Assembly: GCA_024803745.1 (NCBI GenBank)
Contig: JANJXV010000020.1
Coordinates: 20,686,777 to 20,750,776, forward strand
Length of the DNA: 64,000 nucleotides
From: Megascapheus bottae
Lineage: Eukaryota; Chordata; Mammalia; Rodentia; Geomyidae
Direction: 5' to 3'
This document shows positions 33,735-45,217 of this stretch, piece by piece. The notes under the pieces are model-generated. The model ran no database searches. It saw nothing but the letters and a program-made list of their open reading frames with translations, and was not told where the DNA came from. Both the position numbers and the translations under genes were made by a program. Position 1 is the first letter of the stretch. Every line of letters starts with the position of its first letter.

Positions 33735-33912
33735 GGCCAGGATTTTGCCTAGTGGTAGAGTGCTTGCCTAGCATGTACAAAGACCCAGCCTAGATTCCTA
33801 CAAACATAGAAAAAGTTGGAAGTTGTGCAGTGGCTCAAGTACTAAAGCTCTGGCCTTGAGAAAACCCAAGGGACAGTGCTCAGGCCTTGTGTTCCAGCCC
33901 CAGGACTGACAA
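33735..33912 (+). mobile_element. Dimeric tRNA(ID)-type SINE
   Basis: Sense copy with head ggccaggattttgcctagtg, agagtgcttgcctagcatg, a shortened connector, and right half agtggctcaagtactaaagc through ccaggactgac. It is probably flanked by a gaaattta(a)aag duplication. Confidence 0.88.
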
Positions 33913-35159
33913 AAAATGGAAATTTAAGAAGAAATAACTACATTCATAAGAAAGTAGATGAAGGAAATAACCAATGTAACATTATTATGGATTTATGGGT
34001 GCATGGGCATATATATTTTCTGTGTTATTTTAGAAATGGATAATCTCAGGGCATTATAGGGAAATCACCTTGATAAAACACTGAGCTTTTAAATACAACT
34101 TCAGTAAGTTAAAACCCAATTCGATATGATTCAGTATAGTTTCAACTAGGTATGTAAATATTTAGACTTGGCAAATTTTCTAAAAGTCAAAATAGTTGGT
34201 TTGAGGCAATTGTAATGGAGACACAAAAAGAGAAGACTATTCTGATTGTACTTAAGAGAAACAGTGGATTAGAAATTCTGTTCCAAGCAAGGCATTTTTA
34301 AAAAGTATTTTCCAAGTACTTTACAAAGTCTCAAATCTGTTCAGTTGTTTAAAAATTATGCAGTTTATAGCTGATATTTGAGACATCACATAAACTTTTA
34401 TTACTTAAAGCTCTGTGAGCCTTAAAAACAGGCTTACAAAATCATAGGGTAAGTTAATAGACCCTCTAGAGTAAAAAAAATAATTTATACAGAATATATA
34501 CAAGGAGAAAGTAGTTGAAGGACCTTTGTTCCTCACACTTGAGGAAAACATAATTAAGAAAATGGCAAATCATTACATAATAATAACTCTGGCTTCTTTA
34601 GGGCTATTGACTTTAAGGAGCTGCCAGAATCTGACAGATTGGTTTAGTTCAAAACTATTGTGAATGTTATAAAGGGCAAAAAATATATTGTCTGGTTTAG
34701 ATAAATTGATATAAAGGATAAAATTTCATATACATGGTTGTATAAATATATACTAATACATATTAAAAATAAATGATAGGAAAATAATTGTTCTCACAAT
34801 GACATAGATATGCATGTTTTTCAAGAATAGTTTCTTTTATCCTCATTTTATATGAAAGGAAAGAACATTTGTCTCATATACCCCATGAGCTAAATTCTCC
34901 CATTCTCCACAACAGCTGAATGAATATTGGTCAGTATTTGTATGGTGAAGTCATAGTGTGAATTGGATGTAATTTATTTAAATCTTTCCACTGTGATGGT
35001 TATTTAGACTGTTTTTAACTTTTCACCTCAGAGAAAAGCGGCCAGAAAAAATACTATTCCCGGTGGGTTGAGGCAATCAGGGTATCAGAATGCTTTGAGC
35101 TGTGAAGGATGTTGAGTACCTCTCTGACCTGTGAAATTGAATAATAAAATTGCATATTA
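33913..35159. other. AT-rich sequence without a gene
   Basis: Nothing recognisable in about 1.2 kb. Confidence 0.5.
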
Positions 35160-35475
35160 CCAAAGTTCCAGATGCTAGAGTGTTGGTGCCCAAGTTGTCC
35201 TTATGGGAAGATGCTGGGAACATTAAGAGGCAGAGCCTAGTGAGAGACTTTCAGGTCATTGGTATATACCCTTGACAGGATTGTGAATCCACCTCATTCT
35301 CATTTTCTTCTTTCGTTTGATGTCCATAAGTGCTGTTGTTCTACCAGTGGCTCTTACCGTGATTCCTAACAGGCTCAAAGCAATGCAGCCCAAACCTCTT
35401 AAACTATGAGTCCAAATAAACCATGTCTTTATAAGCCAATTGCTCATGTATTAGTTAGGAAATATTAATGATTAG
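35160..35475 (+). mobile_element. MaLR-type LTR remnant (tentative)
   Basis: The 3' portion (actatgagtccaaataaacc, atgtctttataagccaattg, ctcatgtattagttagg) resembles the end of MST/MT-type LTRs, in which an AATAAA signal is followed by ataaattacccagtctc. No retroviral coding region is near. The left boundary is a guess. Confidence 0.5.
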
Positions 35476-36628
35476 AATAAGGCTTAAAGAACACAGTTGA
35501 GGAAGGGCCGGGATGGGGTGGGGGAGCAGTTAATAGGCTTTTCTAGTGGTCTAAGCAATAGGTGAAGGTTCAGGCTCAGGTGCTTAGCTGGTCACAGTGG
35601 AGACAAAAACAGCCTGCACATAACTGTTCTGAAAGCACAGCTGGCACTGATAGATTCAATATGAAGGGCTATGAAAAGGGAAAAGGTCAAAAATTAGTCT
35701 CCGATTTCTAACCTTAGTGGTGAGGAGCAGTGGCACCATTTACATGAAATATGGTAATGCTGGGTATAACTGGCTTCTGGGTAGAATGGATGGCTCTTAT
35801 TTTCAGCATGCAAATGTGGAAATGTCTCTGGCACATTCAAGGAGGCAAGTTGGATATATGACTCCAGAACTCAGAAAAGAAGTGTGGCTAACATAAATCT
35901 AAATCAGAGTCATCAGACTAAAAATGAGTGTGAAGTCAGGGAAATCAGTAAGATTCCCCTAGGCAAGGATTCACTTAGAAAAGGCAGCCTGGGACTGAAC
36001 CAAACTTAAAGCAACATTAATAAAAAAATAGTCAAAAGAGGAAATATAACATAGAAAACAGAAAGGAGAAGTGGTAAGAATCTGCAAAAGGCTTCAGATA
36101 GAAGCCAGATTTGGAACTAACGGAAGTTTGACTCAGTAATGTGTCTAAGATGACTCATTGACATATCAATTTGTTGACTCATCTCCCAATTTTCCCTTTT
36201 GCCTGATCTGAGAAATTCAGTATAGGTCCTTTAAGTACTTTTTGTTTGGCATTAAAGTTTAGCATTAGAAACCACTGTAGATATTGCAGGAGGAAATGGT
36301 CTTGTATCCTGATTCCGATGTGCAAGCCCAGGAGACTTGTGGTCTCTCCGGTACCTATCTCCTAAAGTGCATAGTTGATCTCAGAAATAACAGCTTTGCC
36401 CAACCCATCTCTGAGAAGGGCTTTCGAGAGAGCATCTCTGATAAGAAATCTCCCTGTGAACAGATTTTTCTGCTGTCCTAGTGGTCAGATTCCTGGCTAT
36501 TTACAGAAACTCTCTGTCACCCAATAGCTGTTTTCTGCAGTTATATGTTGGATTTCAGTCCAGGCAGGGAGCAAGGGTAAGAGCTAGGGAGCTGACTTTC
36601 CTACTGGCACTTAATTTTATTTCTTTTT
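35476..36628. other. Sequence without a gene
   Basis: A short G-rich patch (35507-35527). No repeat or exon recognised. Confidence 0.5.
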
Positions 36629-36822
36629 CTTTTTTTTTTTGCCAGTCATGGGGCTTGAACTCAGGGCCTGGGTACTGTCTGTGGGCTTTCTCAAGGCTAG
36701 TGCTCTATCCCTTGAGCCACAGTACCATTTCTGGCTCTTTCTGTGTATGTGGTACCAAGTAATCAAACCCAGGGCTTCATATATGCTAGGCAAGCACTCT
36801 ACCACCAGATCATGTCCCAGCC
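36629..36822 (-). mobile_element. Dimeric tRNA(ID)-type SINE
   Basis: Antisense copy: T-tract, gggcttgaactcagggcctg, tctatcccttgagccacagt, connector tctgtgtatgtggtaccaag, head accaccagatcatgtcccag. Confidence 0.9.
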
Positions 36823-38774
36823 TCCTGACAATTAATCCTAAACTTAGTGATCGTGGTCCTACTATATTATATGAGATGACATCTGCCTAAATGCTATCTG
36901 CTGCTCTTTATGTTCAGTTGTCTCACATTACTAATCAACTGCAGTAAAAATCCCAATTGATTAAAGCTGAGGCTCAAAATGGAAGCAATATCTGGTCTGT
37001 CTTTGTGGTTGGGCTTTGCAAGACGTGGTGCAAGCTTTTCAAGGAATCCTGATATAATAGGCAAGGAGTCATATGACCAAGCATGAGTAGTCCAGTGACT
37101 TCACTTCAGAATCCCATTTGTTGGTCAAACAATTTACTACAGATCCAGGTGGACACTGAAGGAAGCAGCAGATCACTGGCTGTTAACCTATTGGAAGATG
37201 CTAGTATGTGAGATGACAAGTAGTGAGTATCAAGCAAATAAGATAGCACATTTTGCCGTTGTAATTTTCTCATTCATTTTCCTCTAATTTATTTAGTAGT
37301 TTTTATTGAGAGCCCTCTCTGTGTCCGGATCTGTGGAGATATGTCATTGATGTATTATCAGAGAGCTTCACAACCTGGTTGGTATTCCTACATAGTTACA
37401 GGTAAAAACAACAAAATGTAACACCAAGTGTTAATATACTTCTAAAATGTATTAAATTGCAGTGAGTTCAAGAACAAGTCCCATGAGTTCTGACTTGTAG
37501 CCCAGTCTTCGATTTACTAAAAACAAAACAAAACAAAATACACACTACCTAATTGAAAATCAAAGGCCTGGGTGGTGAAATATTTCCGAATGGGCATCCA
37601 TCATTTTTGCATGTCACACCATGTCAAGAAGCCTCAGGAGAAATTATTTCTGAGGAAAAAATTGATTTCTTTTTCTTTGCTAAAACTGGTGCCACCATCT
37701 CAGTCAACAAATAAAGGAAACTCGATGATTAGAAGCTTCTCTATAGAGCTAGCTCTAAACCATATCCATTTTGGATATTTAGTATCTTCAATTCAAAAAC
37801 CAAAATGATCACTCTATTAGATCTTAGAGGTGTAGGAAAATCAAACCACAACACACACCTAAAACCACAATTTCAAGCATCAAGAGACATATTCTAGTAT
37901 TGAAACTAGAACCAAAACTGTTAGAATTCTTATTTATATCCGTAATTCAAAAAGAAAGGACTGTGAAAAAAATATCCCATCATATGATCTGCTTCTAAGT
38001 GAAGAGATAAAAGTAAATTGTAAAATGAGTCTTACCCAGGACTCTGAATGAAGATCAGGAAATCACCTACGAAAGCAGTAACCTGAATTCCATTCAGGGA
38101 ATTTGCTCTAGGAAACAGTTGTAGGAGAGACATATTATCATTTAAAGAAGCACTTTCAGGGATGATTAGTTATTTGACATGTGGCTGAGAACTTCAGTTA
38201 AGAAGAAGAGTGTTTCCCAATAAATGAGGGTAATAAACACTTGGAGACCCTCAAATGTACACTGACATATCAAGCTAATCTCACACTACAGCAAACATCA
38301 CTTGAGGTATCTCCTTTCTGCTTTCATTTCTAACCATTCTAAGCCTCTTGGATATCTTCAAATATCAAATTCATTTTGCATTATTACAATAGCCATTTAT
38401 ATGTATTTTCCTTCATCATTAAGGATGGCACTATTTTCAGAAATGCAGATTGAATGTCGGCTTCAAATAAGCATTCATTCAAATTCTAATTAAATTACTT
38501 TGCTGAAACCTATTTGAAACAATTAGTTATTGGAGCCAGTAGAAATCAGAGATTACATACACTAAATATTCACGCAGTTTAGAATTCTGAATATGGTTGT
38601 GCAATTTATAAGAATGATTACTTGGAAGGCTTGAATAGGGATTTTTTTCTACTTTAAAATGCCATTTATAGAAAATATATATAACTTCAAATTTGTCCAA
38701 ATATATGTTCATATGCTGTATATTGATGAAAGAGGTTTAGATGGATAGGGAAAAGGCTGGATAGCTTTCCTAAC
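36823..38774. other. Sequence without a gene
   Basis: A weak ancient-repeat block at 37300-37400 (ttttattgagagccctctct). A small (AAAAC)n stretch occurs at 37518-37538. Otherwise nothing recognisable. Confidence 0.45.
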
Positions 38775-38930
38775 AAATGCTCTACTACTGAACTACTTTT
38801 AAACCCAAGGCTCAACTTTTCCTTTTTTCTTTTTTTCTTTTTTGAGACAGAATCTCTGTGGACTTAAACTTGAGATCCTTTGTCCTCACCTACAATGTGC
38901 CAAGATTACACACGTGTTGGCCAGGTTACT
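38775..38930 (-). repeat. Old ID-like and B1-like fragments
   Basis: The segment aaatgctctactactgaact resembles an antisense ID core, followed by a T/C tract and a B1-like antisense block (tttttgagacagaatctctg, then ccaagattacacacgtgttg). Both are worn. Confidence 0.45.
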
Positions 38931-38939
38931 ATGAACTTT

Positions 38940-39240
38940 TATTTGTATTTTTAATTTATTGTAAAGGTGATAAACGGGAGGGTTACATAAGTGTGGTAAT
39001 GAATACATTTCTCTTTCAACACAGTTACTCCCTCATTTTCTCCAGTTTACCCTCCTCATTCTCCTCTCCCCAACTTGTAAAGTTCATATGCAACATAGTG
39101 TCTAGTGAGTAATATTGTTTCATACACATTTTCCTCTTTTTTAGAAAATGGTAATTTTGTACAGTATAATCCTCCCTAATTTCTGAATCCTGCCATAACA
39201 GAACCCCCATAAATGTATACCAGCCATAAAAAGAAAACAA
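38940..39240 (-). mobile_element. Older L1 3' UTR tail, minus strand
   Basis: The order ttttaatttattgtaaaggt, gataaacgggagggttacat, then atgaatacatttctctttca is the antisense of an older L1 tail (compare 41195-41275). Boundaries to the right are vague. Confidence 0.6.
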
Positions 39241-39249
39241 TTAAATTAA

Positions 39250-39605
39250 TAAAATTCAAACTAGGATGAACAAATGAAAGACAATTTTTCTAGAATTCAC
39301 AATCTCAAGTAAACTGAACAGTTCATATGCAAAACAATTACACTTATGTGCTTGGTAGAGGGCAAGGGGGAGCTCAGAAATGGGGGGATAAAGGGTGAAC
39401 AAAGGTAGCAGTGATACACATTAGATACTATGTTGAAAGTGAACTATACATCTTGTGGGGATATGTCAGGAGCAGAAAAGCTGGGAGAAAATAAAGGAAG
39501 AGGTGACACTGTTCAAAAAGAAATGTACTTGTTGCCTAGCTTATACAACTGTAACTCCTCTGTGTATCACATTTACAGTAACAATTTAAAAACAAAGAAC
39601 TTGTC
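39250..39605 (+). mobile_element. Older L1 3' UTR tail, plus strand
   Basis: The order agagggcaagggggagctca, tgatacacattagatactat, then acaactgtaactcctctgtg and an A-rich end resembles the plus-strand older L1 tail also seen at 60165-60245. It abuts the minus-strand tail at 38940. Confidence 0.6.
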
Positions 39606-40386
39606 TAAGAAAAAAAAAACTGGTTTAAGGCCCAGAAAAAAAAAAAGACTGTGTATGTATATTGGAAAATGACAGCCATATGAACTACTGAAAGCAAGGA
39701 CTAGATTCTGCTATTATGATGCTCTCAAGGGGAAATGCTCTAGAGAAGAAAAAATATCTACCTAATCCAATCACAATTAAACAATAAGCACTCACTCTGT
39801 AAGGCAGACTCACCCAAGAACCAAATCATTTCAATTGCGGAAATCAATGAGTGAATTTCATTGAGATGATGATAATAATGAAGTTCATCAAGTCATAATT
39901 CCCTGGGCTTTGCAATCTTGTCTCTTCAGCTCATTTTCTTACTCTTTTCAGTTAACATATGCGGGTTCTGTCCAGCAGATACCAGGACGACTGACAGCAA
40001 GTTACTCATGTAACAATATCTTTTGCTCAATGAGAACAAGTAATGAACTTAATCAACTGTTAGGGTTTAAATTGAAGAAGACAAAATGCAAAAGGTTTGT
40101 TTGGGGGCATTTTCAGGTACAGGTCAAAAGGGCATATTCCAAGGGACAGTTAACAGGAAGCAGTAAGATAAATGTATACTTCCCCTCATCCTGTCTTTTG
40201 ATAGAATTAATGTAGAAAGCCACTGTGCCTTGCTTTGACAAGATAAGACAATCATACAATCGGCAATTTTCTGCTGGCATTAGACATTCTCCTGTACATG
40301 CCATTATTCCCACAGGGGTCTGGAGGCTCTGCAGACATAGGCCATACTGGTAGTATAAATATCGAAAGAATGAGAAACATTTCTTG
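39606..40386. other. Sequence without a firm gene
   Basis: Contains the speculative splice-like segment 39953-40008 discussed in the findings. Nothing else recognised. Confidence 0.4.
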
Positions 40387-40432
<46 letters not shown>

Positions 40433-40491
40433 TTCCTTCCTTCCTTCCTTCCTTCCTCCCTTCCTTCCTTCCTTCCTTTCTTTTTTTTTTT
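40387..40491 (+). repeat. (CTTT)n-(CCTT)n tract at a SINE tail
   Basis: Uninterrupted pyrimidines for 105 bases: CTTT units, then CCTT units, then a T-run leading straight into the antisense SINE. The serine/phenylalanine-rich frames here are artefacts. Confidence 0.96.
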
Positions 40492-40669
40492 GCCAGTATT
40501 GGAGCTAGAATTCAGGGCCTTGGCATTAGCTTTTTGCTCAAGGCTAGTGCTCTACCACTTAAGCCACACCTCAGCTTGCCCCACTTCCAGAATTTTCTGT
40601 TTGTGGTACTCAGGAATTGAACACAGGACTTTGTGCATGCCAGGCAAACACTAGGCCACACTCCCGGCT
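40492..40669 (-). mobile_element. Dimeric tRNA(ID)-type SINE (diverged)
   Basis: Antisense copy: gccagtattggagctagaat, gctcaaggctagtgctctac, connector tttgtggtactcaggaattg, head ctaggccacactcccggct. Confidence 0.85.
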
Positions 40670-40769
40670 AGTAAGAAACTTTTCTTAGTAAGAATTTAAA
40701 TAGGGAGTCTTCCTAAGCAAAGATGATTTACAGTGGTTAGATTATTGAAAGCAAAAAAGCATAGAGAAA

Positions 40770-40988
40770 GCCAGTGGCTCACACCTGTAACCCTAGCTAC
40801 TCAGGAGGCTGAGATCTGAAAATCATGGTTCAAAGGCAGTCAAGCATGAAAGTCCAAATAACCACCAGAAAACCAGAACTGGTACTGTGGTTCACCGTGG
40901 TAGAGCTCTAGCCTTGAGCTGAAAAGCTCAGAGACAATGCCCAGGGCCCAGAGTTCAGGCCACAAGACTGGCAAAATAAACAAACAGG
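40770..40988 (+). mobile_element. B1-like/tRNA-like dimeric SINE
   Basis: Sense copy: gccagtggctcacacctgta, ctactcaggaggctgagatc, accaccagaaaaccagaact, right half tagccttgagctgaaaagct. The target-site duplication aaaaaagca...taga(g/c)aaa is at 40753-40769 and 40992-41011. Confidence 0.9.
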
Positions 40989-41194
40989 AAAAAAAAAGCA
41001 GCATAGACAAACATTTTGGATATTAAAGATGAACAAGGATGCATTTTTCCAATTTGTTACAATATAACTAACTCATAGGTTAAATATTTCATGGTTTTAT
41101 TTCAAAATGTACTTTCTGCATTTTGGAAAAATTCACATGCAGTTGGTTTATATTTCTAATGGCAGCAATGTTCAGTAACTACGTTTGAAAATAT

Positions 41195-41275
41195 ACCTCT
41201 TTTAAAAAAAATTATTGTCAGGGTGATGTACAGAAGGATTACAGTTATATAAGTAAGGTAATTGAGTACAGAAAA
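41195..41275 (-). mobile_element. Short older L1 tail
   Basis: The segment aaaattattgtcagggtgat, gtacagaaggattacagtta resembles the antisense older L1 3' end. Confidence 0.5.
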
Positions 41276-41702
41276 TATACCTCTTGTCACTCCTGTTTAT
41301 AGAGGATGCACTTGTCTCTTATTGGGCCATTTCCTAAATACTCTGTAATTTTCTAAGAGGATGTATATATTCTGAACTAGGATAAATTCTTATGACCTTC
41401 AATGCTATCCCTTGATCATTAGGTATCATAGCATAAAACATTATATTTTTTCCTGTACTGTCACATTTTAATAAAACTCCTCTTTGTTAGCTAGTGAACA
41501 AAAGTTCACTACCTCCATTCTCTACCTTTACTGAAAAATGGAGACAAAGGGAGAAAAAGATATTTAAGGAGAGAGAAAAACAAATGTCTTCCTCACACCA
41601 AGTGTTCAACTATACCTTTGCTCTAAGAATTCTTTCCCTTAAGTACATGATATTTTATATGCTAGAGACTTTCTTCTTGCTAATAAGGCACTTTACCAAT
41701 TC
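41276..41702. other. Sequence without a gene
   Basis: Nothing recognisable. Confidence 0.5.
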
Positions 41703-41935
41703 TTTTTGCCAGTCCTGGGGCTTGAACTCAGGGTCTGAGCACTGTCCTTGGGATTTCTCAAGGATAGAACTCTATCACTTGAGCCACAGCACCACTTCTG
41801 GCTTTTTCTATATCTGTGGTACCAAGGAATTCAAACCTGGGTCTTTCTGCATGCTAAGCAAGCACTCTACCACTAGGCCATGCTCCTGGTTCCAGGCATT
41901 TTACTACTGAGCTACATTCCCAATAAGCCTCTCAA
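41703..41935 (-). mobile_element. Dimeric tRNA(ID)-type SINE next to an ID-like remnant
   Basis: Antisense copy to 41893 (gccagtcctggggcttgaac, ctatcacttgagccacagca, connector tctatatctgtggtaccaag, head accactaggccatgctcctg). It is followed at 41894-41935 by a short ID-like antisense piece (ttttactactgagctacatt). Similar words aggca(c/t)ttta at 41686 and 41894 suggest insertion into that older piece. Confidence 0.85.
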
Positions 41936-42538
41936 ATATTTTGAATATTAGAAACAATGTGCTATGATTATGATGCATTTTATGATTTTTTCTTAACCTA
42001 ATCTACTCAAATTATTCTTTTGGCTATGGATTCTCTTGTACTATCTTTCTGAACAAAACAACTATAAAACAAAATCCCTTGGTAAAAATTCCTATAGTGT
42101 AAATTAACAAATGGGATAAAATGAAATAGGAACTACTATTCTAAAATCCAAAGGCAGACTGTCATTAAAGTGCTTCCGAACTTTGCTGTAAGTTCAAAAA
42201 TTATGGGAACTATTGTCAGCCACTTCATGAAGCAAGCACCTTCAACTCAAAGTGTCTTTTGCTCTCTACAGCTGAAACTTTATGCCAAATGCTGACCTTG
42301 CTCCAAGGCTTCTCTGTCCTCTAACTTTAGGATGCAAACTGAGCATGCCCAAAAGTGTTCCTGTATGCAATTTTAGCCTTTTGAACATGTGTTCCACCAC
42401 CTTGGGCTAAGCAGGCACAAATATGTGACTTCATTTCTTCTTCAACTAAGCAAGCTCAGAATATATCAGATTGTTAAGTATTTTCCTATATATAAAACAT
42501 ATATAGGCTCCCACCAAAATATCTCCTACCTTCCTTTC
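41936..42538. other. Sequence without a gene
   Basis: Nothing recognisable. Confidence 0.5.
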
Positions 42539-42630
42539 CTCTTTCCTTCCTTCCTTCTCTCCCACCCTCCCTCCTTCCCACCTTCCTTTCTCCCATCCTT
42601 CCTTCCTCCCTTCCTTCTTTCCTTCCTTCC
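42539..42630 (+). repeat. (TTCC)n pyrimidine-rich tract
   Basis: CCTT/TTCC units with three A interruptions. No SINE abuts it. Confidence 0.92.
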
Positions 42631-43194
42631 ATTTTCCAGGAGTCACTGCTTTGGAAATAACTCTTCTCTCCTTTTGTGCTAAAGTCAATAAGTCTTTTCT
42701 AGTCTTATTTCTTATTTATGCTTAATTTGACTGTGCACTAACCAAGATGCGAACCCATTGTATTTGATTACAGTGATTTGAAGGAATACTAATATATTTG
42801 GGAAGTATCTATGTTCATTCATAACCAAGTAAATGAGTTGCACCATTTTTGTCTACTCATTATTAAGTTTCAGCTTTCCTTCCTTTAGGCTCAGTCTTAA
42901 GGGAAAAAAAAGCTGACTTAAAAAATCAGAGTGTTCAAGGCTCAATATCATAATAACTAATGCACCGAGTCAGCAATTAGTAAACAGATTATGTAAATAG
43001 AATTCTTGAACTAAGTGCTGACATTTAAGTATCAAAGCTTACCTAGCCTCAGGCTCTTCAATTAATTGTAGCATACTGAAAGGTAGACTGCTAAATCATT
43101 TGTTTTCAGGGTGTATCATGGGTTTATCCAGAGACTATATTAATTAGGCCACAAAAACATTTGTGTTACTGTCATGGTGCCAGGCAAGAATTAA
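42631..43194. other. Sequence without a gene
   Basis: Nothing recognisable. Confidence 0.5.
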
Positions 43195-43212
43195 AAAAAG
43201 AAAGGAAGAGAT

Positions 43213-43285
<73 letters not shown>

Positions 43286-43320
43286 CAGAGAGAGAGACAG
43301 AGAGAGAGACAGAGAGAGAC

Positions 43321-43406
<86 letters not shown>

Positions 43407-43479
43407 AGGGAGAGGGAGAGGGAGAGGGAGAGGGAGAGGGAGAGGGAGAGGGAGAGAGAGAGAGAGAGGGAGAGAGAGA
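43195..43479 (+). repeat. Compound (GA)n / (GACAGA)n / (GGGAGA)n array
   Basis: Order: GA units with GACA interruptions (43210-43326), a pure GA block to about 43395, then about ten GGGAGA hexamers to about 43455, then GA again. From 43327 to 43479 there are 153 uninterrupted purines. The Arg/Glu and Ser/Leu/Pro open frames on the two strands are compositional. Confidence 0.97.
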
Positions 43480-44880
43480 TCTTTTATTCAAACATTAAAA
43501 TAAGAGGCTCCCTATAGACAGAGTATAAAGGCAGTAAGCAGTAATTTAGAGGTGACCTGCAGATTTCTACTTCTGCCACCTCAGGAATTACATTTTCTGA
43601 GGTTATAGTGTTCACCTGTGACTGTGTGTCATCTGGAGCATGAAAATTCCTTCCCTTAAAACTATTTTTGTCCATGAATAATTGCAAATCATCTACCAAA
43701 AGCTTGAATCATAGAGGAAAGAAAGACATGGCTATGACTGCCCAGCCTTTTCTTTCTTCAACGGAAAACTTACTCCTTTAACTATAGAAGGAATATCTAT
43801 ATCCCAACAAATAATGATTTATCACCTTATAATAGAAAGCTGTAACCAATGCAAAGAACTAAAACTGTAACTACTTTGGTTGGCAATTATATATGTGACA
43901 GGTTCATTTATCTCCTTGCATACAATTTTAATTTACATCAGTCCTTAGCAATTAATTGCAGTTCTCTTTTCTGCAATGAGTGTTTTTATATAACTCTAAA
44001 ATAGAAATCACCTTAAAATAAACAATGCTGCCATTAATTATCCCATCAAAATAGTACTGCAAAATGCCAAAGGAGAAAGATAAGAGAGAAAAGAAGGTAA
44101 AGTACCATTTGTGTAAAGACATAAAAACCTCAATTATTGAAAGTTTATGTGATATAACCCTGTTATTTCTTGTCCAGTGGATAGTGAATGGATGGTGACA
44201 GTGACAAAGAACTCCTGAAGTAAATTTGTTAAAAAAAATCTTAAAGCAATGTTATTATTTTTACAAGTTTATACAAATTTAGAATAAAACAATCACTAAA
44301 AATATAACCAACATCTATTATTTGAAATACTCCACAGTCTTCTTTCCTTCAGTTATTGGTTGGTATGTTATATATTTATCTGTCAATCCTTCCTATGTAA
44401 ATGACTTATATACTTGTTATGCAAATGACCTGATAGCAAGAAGAATCCTAACAACTCCAGTAACAGACTTCATACAGTCAATATAACAAAATTCATTAAG
44501 AATTTTTATCTAAACTTCTCTATGCACCATAGAAAGCAATCAGAAAAAAATGAGTAAGGTAAACTTACGTTTCCAAGTTTCTGTATGTCTTGTCAGTGGT
44601 ATCAGGGATTTGAACTTTTATACTTCCATTTTGTCCCTCCTTTTTGTTAATGCCTAACATCGTACATTTTAAATGGCATGTTCCTCATTGTTAAGTTAAT
44701 GAGTACCTGGAAATGAAAATGAGAGACTGTGGAGTCCAATTGTGGAAAATCCAAAAGAGGAAAATTTGAACCTGCATTCTGACATCAACATGCTCTCTAA
44801 GTAATCATAGGCAAACAAATGAACCTCCATAAGTCTCTCTTTCTTCAGCTTTAAACAGGGGATAATATTGCTTTTCATTT
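43480..44880. other. AT-rich sequence without a gene
   Basis: Nothing recognisable over 1.4 kb. Confidence 0.5.
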
Positions 44881-45121
44881 TAAATTTTATTTTAATGTAT
44901 AGAGGGGTTACAGTTATATTCGCCAGAGAGAAAGTGCATTATTTCTCACACGTTGATATCCCTTCTCGTGTCTTGGTCCCTACTTCCTTTTCTCCACCCC
45001 CTCCCCTAATCCTTTTTCCCCTCCTGTTTCAAATAAACAAACGTATTTATAATATACCAGGTAACAAAGTCAGATACTGTAACAGTATGAGATTAACCAA
45101 AGGGTAACACAAGAGAAGAGA
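44881..45121 (-). mobile_element. L1 3' UTR tail
   Basis: The order tgtatagaggggttacagtt, cacacgttgatatcccttct, cgtgtcttggtccctacttc, then aggtaacaaagtcagatact matches the antisense L1 3' UTR. It is truncated after about 240 bp. Confidence 0.9.
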
Positions 45122-45154
45122 AAAAAAAAACATAGTGCTTTTCTTGAAGGAAGG

Positions 45155-45217
45155 GTGTGTGTGTGTGTGTGAGTGTGTGTGTGTGTGTGTGAGTGAGTGT
45201 GTGTGTGTGTGTGTGTA
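45155..45217 (+). repeat. (TG)n microsatellite with GAG interruptions
   Basis: TG units interrupted by three GAG/GAGTGAG units. Confidence 0.95.

Noticed and set aside
40387..40491. CRISPR-like or tandem protein-coding repeat
   Set aside because: Tetranucleotide microsatellite; no spacers and eukaryotic context.
43163..43498. Long Arg/Glu-rich frame on plus and Ser/Leu/Pro-rich frame on minus
   Set aside because: Both are direct translations of the GA array; no gene structure.
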